Origin: an uncultured Collinsella sp.
Lineage (GTDB): Bacteria; Actinomycetota; Coriobacteriia; Coriobacteriales; Coriobacteriaceae
Direction: 5' to 3'
DNA: 40,531 nt
Assembly (NCBI GenBank): GCA_900759335.1
Contig: CAAEUX010000035.1
Coordinates: 1-40,531, forward strand
The notes below the pieces were generated by a model, which saw only the letters and a list, made by a program, of their open reading frames with translations, ran no database searches and was not told where the DNA came from. Shown here one piece after another: positions 23,782-31,495 of this stretch. Position numbers and translations under genes: made by a program. Position 1 is the first letter of the stretch. The number at the start of each line of letters is the position of its first letter.

Positions 23782-26700
23782 ATGGCGAACACCCAGAACT
23801 ATATTAACCACCTGCTGCAGAACACCGGCATTACGCCGGCATGCAGCGAAGAAGAGCGCTTGGCTGCCGAGGATATCGCTCAGATCTTCCGCAACCACGG
23901 CTTTGACCCCGAGGTTCAGGAGTTCAATGCCCCGGCGCCCAGTAGGTTGGCATTTGCCGTTACCGGTATTCTTGCGTTTGCCGGCGCCCTGCTGATGGGC
24001 ATCGGCGGCGGTATCGGCTTGGTCGGCACCTTGCTGGCCATTGTCGGTGCCGTGCTCTACGTGCTCGAGCGCACAGGGCGTCCCGTGGTTTCGCGCCTGG
24101 GCAAGACGGGCGTGAGCCAAAATGTCATCGCCTACCACAAGGCCTCGGGCCCGCTCGCGTCTCCGCGCAACCGCCCGGTGGTCGTTGTCGCACACTACGA
24201 CTCTCCCCGTGCTGAGCTGCTCGCCCGCGAGCCCTATGCTTCGTATCGTGCGCTCATCGCCAAGCTGTTGCCCGTTGCCACGGTTGCCCCCGCTGCCGTT
24301 GCCATCCTGCGCATCCTGCCGCTCCCCGGCGCGCTTAAGGTTCTGCTGTGGATTGTCGCGATCCTCGCTTCCCTCGTTGCGCTTGCCAACGCGGCAAACA
24401 TCATCTCTAACCGCCACATTCTTCCCTATACGTCCGGCGCGGTGTGCAACAAGTCTTCTGTCGCCGCTATGCTCGGCGTTATGGACAACGTTGCTCCCTT
24501 CCAGGGCGAAAACGAGTTTCCCGACGATGTTCCGTTCGATACCTATTTTGGGGAGCAGAAGCGTCGTGCCGAGGAAATGGCGCGCGCAGCGGCGGAATAT
24601 GCCGCGGCCCAGCAGCAAAACGACTACGGCAACACCATCGAGTATGAAGAGCCTACCTATGCCGAGGACGAGTTCGGTCAGCCGATTGTTCCCGACGCTC
24701 AGACCGAGCCCGAACAGGGCGAGGCTTTCGACGAGCAGATCGAGGGCTTTGAGGGTGCGTCTGCCGACGAGACGCTGATCGGCGCCATCGTGCCCGAGGA
24801 TCAGAATCAGGCTGTCCAGGCCGAAGAGCTCAATGACGAGGTTCCCGCTGCCGAGGCGGCGGAGGGGCCTGCCGCCGCCGAGCCCGAGCCCAAACTCTAT
24901 CGCAATGCCGCGGGCAACATCCGCTTTGGTTCGGATGCCATCCGTGCGCTCGGAATGCTTCCCGAGTCCTGCACGCTCGATTACGAGGAGGGCGAGGAGC
25001 CGACGTTTGAGCCCGAGCCTGCCCCCGTTGTCACCGTGGATGATGAGTCTGCCGCGGTTACCGCTGCCGTTGGCGAGCCCGAGGCGGTGTCCGCGATCGA
25101 TCCCGCGGCAGGACTGGACATTTTGGCTCCCGCCGCGCCGGCGCAAGACGTTGCGGACGAGTCTGACGACAATTACGTTGAACAGCCGAGGCGCGTGTCT
25201 TACGAGAGCGATACTGATTTCTCGGCCGAGATTCCCGCGGCAACGCCGCATGCCGACATTGCATCCGCGTTCTCGTCGATTGGCGCCAGCGCTTCCAACT
25301 TCTTTAAGGGTGCGTTTGCAAAGGGCAAGAAATTTGTCGACGATTTCGAGGAGAAGCGCGCTGCCGCACGCGAGGCTGCCGAGCAGGAGGCTATCGCTCA
25401 GCAGCAGGCAGCCGAGGCGGCACGTGAGCTCGCGGCGCAAGAGTTCGAGCAGAACGAGGCTATGCAGTCCGCGCCCGTCGAAGCCGCCGAAGCTACAACG
25501 TCCTTTGAGTCCCAGCAACCGACGTCCGCGGATGTTGTTGAGGCAACAACGTCTTTCGAGGCTCAGCAGCACGTCGATAGCACCATGTCGTTTGATGCCG
25601 CGAAGTTCGATTCCACGATAACGTTTGAAAAGCAGGGCACCGCGATTGCCGAGCCCCTTCCTATTTCCGATGAACAGGGCGACGCGGTGGACGATGACGA
25701 GCCCATTGATGCTGCCGAAATTCAGGATGCTGCCGAGGACGAGTCCGTCGAGGCCAACTCTGACGAAGAGCAATACGCGGCAGCCGATCAAGGTGATTCG
25801 ACCGAGGTCGAGCAGGAGGAAGTGCCTGCGGTTTCCGAGACTCCCGAGACGGATGAGTCGAGGCCTTATTCCACGCAGATTTTCACCATGCCGACCCCGA
25901 GTGGTTCCGGTGCCACGGTTGCCAATGTCGCTCCCACCCAGGACGAAACGGTCGATTCCCTTATGGCCCAGATTTCCTCCCAGGCATCGCCGCGTCCGCA
26001 GATGAATGTTCCCGATCCGGCGTCGGCACCGTCGACTGCACCTTCCTCGTCTCCGCTGGCTTCGGTCCCCGATCCGTCGCTGCCGTCTATGAAGCAGGCA
26101 AACGTTGCGTCTCGCACGTCGCTGTTCGACCTTCCCGATCCCTCTGCCCAGGTCAACGACCCCTTTGCTACCGCCCAAGGTCCCGAACCCACATCGGCAC
26201 CCGTTGCGCCTCCTATGCCCGTTGCGTCGGGCGCGCAGCCGATTGAGACCATTTCGGCTCCCGCCCCGGCGGCACCCAAGTCTCGTAAGCGCGGCCTGGG
26301 TGGCCTGTTCGGTCGTAAAAAGAAAAACGAGCAGGACAGCATGAGTGACTGGCTGGGCGTCGAAGACGATTACGATGCCAAGAAATCCGGTCGCGGTATC
26401 GGTTCGTGGGATAACTTCGAGGACGATAACGATGGCTGGAAGGGCGGCGCTACGTCTTCCGATGGCGCTTCTTCCGAAGATATGCTCTCGGCTGTCGCCT
26501 CTATGGGCGATGATGAGCTGCTCGGTCACGATATCTGGTTTGTGGCAACGGGTGCCTCGGATTGTGATGGCGCCGGCATGAAGGCCTTCTTGGCTTCGCA
26601 TCGCGATAAGCTCCGCGGCGTATTCTTTATCAATCTTGAATCCGTCGGCGCCGGTAGGCTTTCGGTTGTGACGGTCGAGGGCGAACAACAGCTGCTCAAG

Positions 26701-26958
26701 GGCGATCGCCGCATCATGAACCTGGTCAGCAAGGTCTGCAAGTCGTTCCATGTCGATTGTGGAGCGCTCGAGATGCCCTATGCCAAGACCGATGCCTACG
26801 CCGCGCTCGAGGCGAGCCGCCGAGCCCTCACCATCGCCGGTGTGGACGGCACACGTCTGGCTTGCGCTCGTACCGAGGACGACCTGCCCCACAATGTCAA
26901 CCCGACGAACATTGCCACGGTATCCGAGGTCGTTACCGAGGTTATCCGCCGTTCGTAG
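23782..26958 (+). CDS. M28-like membrane protein with giant disordered insertion
   Basis: A 1058-residue protein. The start is ATG 23782 (MANTQNYINHLLQ) with GGAG nearby; the longer in-frame reading is unsupported. Residues 1-50 and 100-240 plus 911-1058 together resemble one M28-family peptidase domain: VVVVAHYDSPR (His138, Asp140), SGAVCNKSSVAAML where M28 enzymes have GA-x-DN-x-SG, VATGASDCDGAGM where they have the GAEE-G motif, INLESVGAG for NLDMVG, and a late His1037 in LPHNVNP. Two pairs of hydrophobic segments are present (about 56-97 and 158-206). Between about 240 and 910 lies an acidic, Ala/Pro/Glu-rich region with repeated TTSFE-type motifs, ending in a basic patch near SRKRGLGGLFGRKKKNE. 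Metal ligands are changed, so activity is doubtful. A membrane scaffold role is possible but unproven. Confidence 0.8.
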   Translation: MANTQNYINHLLQNTGITPACSEEERLAAEDIAQIFRNHGFDPEVQEFNAPAPSRLAFAVTGILAFAGALLMGIGGGIGLVGTLLAIVGAVLYVLERTGRPVVSRLGKTGVSQNVIAYHKASGPLASPRNRPVVVVAHYDSPRAELLAREPYASYRALIAKLLPVATVAPAAVAILRILPLPGALKVLLWIVAILASLVALANAANIISNRHILPYTSGAVCNKSSVAAMLGVMDNVAPFQGENEFPDDVPFDTYFGEQKRRAEEMARAAAEYAAAQQQNDYGNTIEYEEPTYAEDEFGQPIVPDAQTEPEQGEAFDEQIEGFEGASADETLIGAIVPEDQNQAVQAEELNDEVPAAEAAEGPAAAEPEPKLYRNAAGNIRFGSDAIRALGMLPESCTLDYEEGEEPTFEPEPAPVVTVDDESAAVTAAVGEPEAVSAIDPAAGLDILAPAAPAQDVADESDDNYVEQPRRVSYESDTDFSAEIPAATPHADIASAFSSIGASASNFFKGAFAKGKKFVDDFEEKRAAAREAAEQEAIAQQQAAEAARELAAQEFEQNEAMQSAPVEAAEATTSFESQQPTSADVVEATTSFEAQQHVDSTMSFDAAKFDSTITFEKQGTAIAEPLPISDEQGDAVDDDEPIDAAEIQDAAEDESVEANSDEEQYAAADQGDSTEVEQEEVPAVSETPETDESRPYSTQIFTMPTPSGSGATVANVAPTQDETVDSLMAQISSQASPRPQMNVPDPASAPSTAPSSSPLASVPDPSLPSMKQANVASRTSLFDLPDPSAQVNDPFATAQGPEPTSAPVAPPMPVASGAQPIETISAPAPAAPKSRKRGLGGLFGRKKKNEQDSMSDWLGVEDDYDAKKSGRGIGSWDNFEDDNDGWKGGATSSDGASSEDMLSAVASMGDDELLGHDIWFVATGASDCDGAGMKAFLASHRDKLRGVFFINLESVGAGRLSVVTVEGEQQLLKGDRRIMNLVSKVCKSFHVDCGALEMPYAKTDAYAALEASRRALTIAGVDGTRLACARTEDDLPHNVNPTNIATVSEVVTEVIRRS

Positions 26959-26979
26959 GCGGAGCTCTAAGGAGTCAAC

Positions 26980-27198
26980 GTGTTTTCGTATATTAAGCGC
27001 CATTGGCCTGTCTACGTGATTTTGACCTTGATTGCCATTGCGTTAGGATTTGGGGCCGCCTACATCGTGGGTGCGAAGGGCTCGACCCCCGCCTCCGCAA
27101 TCAGCGAAGAGGTAGAGCAAGAACAGAGCACGGGTGCCGATGGGATTCCTGAGTCCGAGCAAGCAATCGTTGATGGTGGATCTTCGTCTGCAGAGTAG
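26980..27198 (+). CDS. Small single-pass membrane protein
   Basis: An unrecognised 72-residue protein. The GTG start follows AAGGAG (26969-26974). One hydrophobic helix spans about residues 10-31 (VYVILTLIAIALGFGAAYIV); a short acidic tail follows. It starts 21 bases after the M28-like gene, so the two are likely cotranscribed. Positive residues precede the helix (YIKRHW), so the tail probably faces outward. Confidence 0.75.
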   Translation: MFSYIKRHWPVYVILTLIAIALGFGAAYIVGAKGSTPASAISEEVEQEQSTGADGIPESEQAIVDGGSSSAE

Positions 27199-27220
27199 AT
27201 ACGGCGATTTAAATGATTGA

Positions 27221-27258
27221 AAGCGGGCGAGCCAGGGGACTGGCTCGCCCGCTTTTTC
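27221..27258. terminator. Terminator between convergent genes
   Basis: A 13-bp stem AGCGGGCGAGCCA/TGGCTCGCCCGCT (27222-27234, 27241-27253) is followed by TTTT on the plus strand. With only a short T stretch on the minus side, it may also stop the opposing LPATG gene, whose stop lies at 27265. Confidence 0.85.
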
Positions 27259-27264
27259 ATCGCG

Positions 27265-30200
27265 CTAGCGCTTCTTTGGGATCGACCTAAGGCGAGCGAA
27301 CCATAGGGCTGTGGCACCCGAGGTCAGGAGCGCGGTGATGCAAGCGGCGATGGGAACTGGTCCTGTTGCCGGTAGGTCCTGCGGTAGGGTACAGCGTTGA
27401 ATGACACAGTCCTCGTCATGTGACTCAAGTTTATCGCCGCCGCCGTTGCGACAAAGATCGACGCGTGCGCTGTTGGTGAGTGCGGTTTGGGGCGTATAAG
27501 CCGATGTTGCCTGCATGTGCACGACTGCGCCCCGAGCGTCTGCACCAAGGATTGCTTTGGCATCGTCAAGGTCGTCGTGCTCATCTTTGAGATCATCGCG
27601 GGTCCAAGAATCCGCATCGCTTCGAGTCGTAAAGTCGGCGGCTACCGCACCGTATTCAATTCGAATGCCCGTTACGACGGTATTGGATGCAAGGTCGAGC
27701 TCTTCCGCCTCGAGTGTGGTGGATTCCGTGGTCGAGATATCCGCCTTCCAGAGGTGCCAACCGTCGTAATCGACGAGGCGACAGTCCTCACCCAGGCTCT
27801 CTTTTACTTCGTCGGACTCAAGCCAAGGATTTTCGTGCCCATCGTCAAGTGTCGCGTTTGCCGGCTCATCGACGTCTGTCGAGTCCAACGGCGTCGTGCG
27901 ATACCATACGTTGCACAGACCGTTGAGGTCGCCGATGGCGACGGGGGTTTCGATTGAGATGAATCTCGCTGTGCCGTCTTTGGCGCACTCAAGATCATCG
28001 GTAATCGTAAACTCATCAACCCAAGTAGCGGAATCGTTTCGAGCATCGATGGTATAGGAGAAAAGCCCATCACTATTGGTTTGCGTCGTGGCGCGGTTTT
28101 TACCATCGCCGTTAGCCAACAGGCCCTTTTCGATAGGTTGGACAAGTTCCTGACGCTTGTCGACCTGTCCCTTGATCTCGATGGGCGCATCCTTCATCGC
28201 GACGGTTTGGACTTCTCCCGTATCCTTTATTTCAAACGTTATCTCCTCGGCAAGGTCATAGGTCCGCGGAGACATCATTTCGCGCAACGAGTAGGTGCCG
28301 GGTGCAAGATGTTCGACGCGATGCGGCTTGTCGGATGAGGTCCAGGAGTCTATTTCGGTTTTATCGGGACCATATAAGGTGAGCTGTGCGCCTTCCACTT
28401 CTTGCTCACCGCTTGCATCGACCTTGGAGATATCAACCTTGGTGTAATCGTCGGATACGTTAAGCCGTGCTTCTACAACGGGTGTTTTCTGGTCGGCATA
28501 AGTAAGGGCAACAATATGGGTTGTCTGATCGAGCAAGAAGCCTGCCGGCGCTTGAGTCTCGACAACCTCGTAGCGTGCGGTGCCAGATCCCAGTGGGAGG
28601 TTGTCCGCGCGTGCTTCTCCAGTTTCATCCGTCGTGACGGTCGTGACAGTCTCACCGTCGAGCGCGGCAATGCTACCGTCGGGGCGCACGATATCACCCG
28701 AGGCGCGGATCTCAAAGACGGCGCCCGCGAGGCTGCTGCCGTCTATGGCATCGGTTTTAACGATCCTGATGTTTCCGGTCGCGGCGTGGTCATAATACGA
28801 GGCGACTGCAACGGGCGTTAGGTTCATGTCGGCGGGTATGTTTACCTCGATCTCTTCGCCGACAAGATAGGGCTCTTTGGCCGAGGTTTCGCGTACATAA
28901 TAGGTGCCCGGCACGAGCGATTCGGGCAGTGTGACGGTCCCGGTCGCGTCAGTCGTAAAGGTGTCCATTACGTTATGTGCTGGATACCAGCAAGTTTGTG
29001 AGACAGGTTCGTGATTGCTGTCTAGGAGTTGGAAGGTGAATCCGGCTAGTGGAACAGAAGCGCCTGTTTGGGCATCGCGTTTTACAATCTGGAGATGCGT
29101 CGACAGCGCGTGGTTGTCCACGATATATTGAAGCTCGGCGCCGTTGGAAATCTGATTGGCCCCGACGGTCCATTCCCCTGCACGTTTAAAACCCTCGGGG
29201 ACGGTTTCCGGAACCTCGCGAATCGTGTAGCCGGCACGGTCGTATGGGACAGCTCCGTGGACACCGGCGGGTCGCTTGCCTGTGCCGAACCATGCTTCGG
29301 GCTGATCTTTGGTGGAGGCAAAGCCATAGATGTTTGTGGTCAGTGTGCCAACAACCTGCTGAGAACTGTTGCTGACAACCTCAAAGACAACACCACCCGC
29401 CGGTTGCTCCAGGCCGGATTGGTCGCTATTGCCGTAATCCTTGAATTTGGAAATCTCAAGGTCAAACGCAATGGGGATATCGGAAATGCGAGATTCGATC
29501 TCGACCACGCCTGAATCGCCGAGCTGGTCGGCTCCAACGGTATAGGTCCAGCTGTCGTTGGATGGCAGGTAGCCCTCGGGGGCTTTTGATTCGTAGATGG
29601 TAAAGGTTCCTAAGGGGACATCGGCGAGGGTGGCCTGACCGCTTTCGTCGGTCGTGAGGATTTGCGCCCATCCAGGGGTTGATTGTGACACACACGTGAA
29701 CTCTGCTCCTGCGAGTGAAGATCCCGCCTGGGGGCCGGCATTCGTCGCGGCATCGAGTTTTACGATATGCAGGTTGATGATGCCGGGCTGTTCATCAATG
29801 GCGACCTGTCCACCGTCATTCCCCGTGGTAAAGGCGATGCGATCACGACGGGGGACATAGCCGGCCGGCGCCTTCGTTTCAACTAGGTAGTATGCAGTGT
29901 TGGGCAGAAGAGTTGCTTGCGCCCGACCGTTGCTGTCCATCTGGATGGTGCCGACACGCGCGCCGCTGGCGCTCTCAAAAATATCGAATGTTGCCCCGTC
30001 AAACTGATAAGTATTGTTTCCGCTGGTAATGGCAGCGTTTGCAGACTGCTTTTGGAAGGAAACAGAGACCGCCGGCAGTACATAGAGCATGTCCTGACGT
30101 TTGCTGCCGCCCGATACGGCTCCTAGATAGCGTCGCGCGCGGTGCGGAGCGGCTTTGATGTTTCCTGATTTTGCGCTGTCGTGGAGCCACCGCGCCGCCG

Positions 30201-30696
30201 CCACGACTTCATTGTCAGCGGTAAAGTGCCCACTCTTGGTTTTGCCCTGAGCGGTCGTGTAAGAGTAAGTACCGTCGACATGGGTAGTGCCGTTGAGCAT
30301 CCATACGGCAAGCTGGGTTGCGGCGCGGGCGCGATCGGGTGAAAGATGGTAACCGCCAAACGACGTGGCGGTAGGATATCCGTGACAAACGATTGCCGCG
30401 AACTCGTCGTCGAGCCACACCCAGCCTTGATCAAAGTTGAGCCATGGGCCGCCCGGCTTGGTGGGGCCGGGGCGCTCCTGGTTCATGCAGTAGGCAATCG
30501 AGGCGTCTTGAGCTTCATACTTGCCGATGAAGAAGGGCCCACAATCATCGCTAATAGTGCGGAAGCCGAGCTGACCGTAGCCATCGACGGCAAATGCGGC
30601 TCCCGGTGTCAGGCAGCCGAAAAGCAGGAAGAGGAGCAGGAGCAGCGGACCTGTTGCGATTGCGCTGTGGACAGAGTGCGTGGGTGCGTTGGACAT
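27265..30696 (-). CDS. LPATG-anchored adhesin with thioester and SpaA/Cna-B domains
   Basis: A 1143-residue surface protein. A signal peptide (hydrophobic core about 17-35, likely cleaved after AFA-37) leads to an N-terminal domain with Cys70 in AYCMNQERPG and Gln128 in ATQLAVWM, the Cys/Gln pattern of thioester domains that can bind host targets covalently. About six SpaA/Cna-B-like repeats follow, each starting with patterns such as LHIVKLDA or IRIVKTDA and ending with E-x-x-AP-x-GY-like motifs (ETKAPAGY, ESKAPEGY, ETQAPAGF). These Lys, Asn and Glu residues typically make isopeptide bonds. A Cys-containing C-terminal region precedes the sorting signal LPATG (about 1108), a hydrophobic stretch and the basic tail RLRSIPKKR. 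ATG 30696 has AAGGAG upstream. No sortase gene is in the window. Confidence 0.92.
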   Translation of the reverse strand: MSNAPTHSVHSAIATGPLLLLLFLLFGCLTPGAAFAVDGYGQLGFRTISDDCGPFFIGKYEAQDASIAYCMNQERPGPTKPGGPWLNFDQGWVWLDDEFAAIVCHGYPTATSFGGYHLSPDRARAATQLAVWMLNGTTHVDGTYSYTTAQGKTKSGHFTADNEVVAAARWLHDSAKSGNIKAAPHRARRYLGAVSGGSKRQDMLYVLPAVSVSFQKQSANAAITSGNNTYQFDGATFDIFESASGARVGTIQMDSNGRAQATLLPNTAYYLVETKAPAGYVPRRDRIAFTTGNDGGQVAIDEQPGIINLHIVKLDAATNAGPQAGSSLAGAEFTCVSQSTPGWAQILTTDESGQATLADVPLGTFTIYESKAPEGYLPSNDSWTYTVGADQLGDSGVVEIESRISDIPIAFDLEISKFKDYGNSDQSGLEQPAGGVVFEVVSNSSQQVVGTLTTNIYGFASTKDQPEAWFGTGKRPAGVHGAVPYDRAGYTIREVPETVPEGFKRAGEWTVGANQISNGAELQYIVDNHALSTHLQIVKRDAQTGASVPLAGFTFQLLDSNHEPVSQTCWYPAHNVMDTFTTDATGTVTLPESLVPGTYYVRETSAKEPYLVGEEIEVNIPADMNLTPVAVASYYDHAATGNIRIVKTDAIDGSSLAGAVFEIRASGDIVRPDGSIAALDGETVTTVTTDETGEARADNLPLGSGTARYEVVETQAPAGFLLDQTTHIVALTYADQKTPVVEARLNVSDDYTKVDISKVDASGEQEVEGAQLTLYGPDKTEIDSWTSSDKPHRVEHLAPGTYSLREMMSPRTYDLAEEITFEIKDTGEVQTVAMKDAPIEIKGQVDKRQELVQPIEKGLLANGDGKNRATTQTNSDGLFSYTIDARNDSATWVDEFTITDDLECAKDGTARFISIETPVAIGDLNGLCNVWYRTTPLDSTDVDEPANATLDDGHENPWLESDEVKESLGEDCRLVDYDGWHLWKADISTTESTTLEAEELDLASNTVVTGIRIEYGAVAADFTTRSDADSWTRDDLKDEHDDLDDAKAILGADARGAVVHMQATSAYTPQTALTNSARVDLCRNGGGDKLESHDEDCVIQRCTLPQDLPATGPVPIAACITALLTSGATALWFARLRSIPKKR

Positions 30697-30950
30697 GGCT
30701 GCTCCTTATCCCTCGTGCGCCGCATGGGGAGGTTGCGACGCGTAGGATGAGGCTACCCCCGAGGTTCATGCGGGTAAGTACCGGAGCCTGACCAAAAGCT
30801 TGCCCAATTCCTGACAAATTGAGCTCAAATACAACAATCAAGCAAAAGCGCAGGTAGAAGATAAGGAGAACAGGAGGTTAAAGGTCCTCATCTCCACAAT
30901 TGACGCGATTTTCAAACGAATCTCCACAGCTAAAACAAGCATCGCCACTC

Positions 30951-30980
30951 TTGTATCGAACAAGACAACCGCGTTATACT
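30951..30980 (+). promoter_or_regulatory. Promoter for tRNA-Gly
   Basis: TTGTAT at 30951-30956 and TATACT at 30975-30980 have an 18-bp spacer. The tRNA begins 14 bases after the -10. The rest of the 297-bp gap upstream (30697-30950) holds nothing else I can support beyond the leader of the minus-strand adhesin. Confidence 0.7.
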
Positions 30981-30993
30981 ATCCCCCACATAT

Positions 30994-31068
30994 GCGGGCA
31001 TCGCCAAGTGGTAAGGCATCAGCTTCCCAAGCTGACACTCGCGGGTTCGAGTCCCGTTGCCCGCTCCA
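30994..31068 (+). tRNA. tRNA-Gly(CCC)
   Basis: Acceptor stem GCGGGCA pairs with TGCCCGC, with discriminator T and encoded CCA. The anticodon stem TCAGC/GCTGA encloses loop TTCCCAA, giving anticodon CCC. T-arm GGGTTCGAGTCCC is present. A terminator follows at 31080-31111. Confidence 0.93.
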
Positions 31069-31079
31069 TTCGAATTTCA

Positions 31080-31111
31080 GGCACGGTAACGTTTCGTTAT
31101 CGTGCCTTTTT
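31080..31111 (+). terminator. Terminator of tRNA-Gly
   Basis: A 12-bp stem GGCACGGTAACG/CGTTATCGTGCC (31080-31091, 31095-31106; one G-T pair) with loop TTT is followed by TTTTT. Confidence 0.9.
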
Positions 31112-31120
31112 CAATAAAGT

Positions 31121-31260
31121 GCCGGGACTCGAACCCGACAGGGTGCGAGCGTTAAATAAACGCGAAGCGTTTATAGCGAGCAGGCAAGGTCGCCGATAGG
31201 CGACCGCAGCCGGTGCGTATTTGCGAAGCAAATACGCAGACGTCCCGTTGCCCGCTCCAT
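31121..31260 (+). repeat. tRNA-linked triple-hairpin element, copy A (Gly locus)
   Basis: The copy starts with an inverted T-arm copy (GGGACTCGAACCC at 31124-31136), then CAGGGTGCGAGC. Hairpin 1 is 31156-31174 (8 bp, loop GAA). Hairpin 2 is 31188-31205 (GGTCGCC/GGCGACC, loop GATA). Hairpin 3 is 31214-31238 (11 bp, loop GAA). It ends with GTCCCGTTGCCCGCTCCAT (31242-31260), an exact 19-base copy of the 3' end of tRNA-Gly at 31051-31069. CGGGAC at 31123-31128 could also pair with GTCCCG at 31242-31247 and close the whole structure. It lies in a gap of over 400 bp that holds no gene. Confidence 0.85.
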
Positions 31261-31339
31261 GGAGCAAGGAAGATTTCGGGAATGGTAGATTCAGCCCGCT
31301 TTGCTCCCACACTTCCCCGGATCTCGGTATGCCACTGAA

Positions 31340-31390
31340 GCCGGCGCGGATTTGCGAAGCAAATACGCAGACGTCCCGTTGCCCGCTCCA
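31340..31390 (+). repeat. Partial copy B of the tRNA-linked element (Gly locus)
   Basis: This copy carries only the last hairpin and the tRNA 3'-end copy. From ATTTGCGAAGCAAATACGCA at 31350 onward, 41 bases (31350-31390) are identical to 31219-31259. The hairpin's left arm has base changes (GCGG for GCGT, and GCCGGC for GCCGGT), giving one mismatched pair, so it looks like a decayed duplicate. The 80 bases between copies A and B (31260-31339) show no gene. Confidence 0.85.
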
Positions 31391-31492
31391 ATTCCAAAAT
31401 GTTAGGTTAATGCCTGCTGCCCATACTTGCACCTGCGCACGGTACAATGAATGGGTTACGACCAACGTGCCAATAACCAAAAAGGAGCCGCT

Positions 31493-31495
31493 ATG
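31493..31495 (+). promoter_or_regulatory. purB start codon with ribosome site
   Basis: AAAAGGAG at 31480-31487 decides ATG 31493 over the in-frame upstream ATG 31451. A TACAAT at 31443-31448 may be the -10 of the purB promoter, but I find no good -35. Confidence 0.6.

Noticed and set aside
23731..27003. 1090-residue frame antisense to the M28-like gene
   Set aside because: It lacks recognisable motifs and is Arg/Gly/Leu-rich like other antisense shadows. The plus-strand frame has a ribosome site and fold signals.
31121..31390. CRISPR array beside tRNA-Gly
   Set aside because: There are only two or three repeats of unequal length, no regular spacers, and the repeat includes a tRNA end. No cas gene is in the window.
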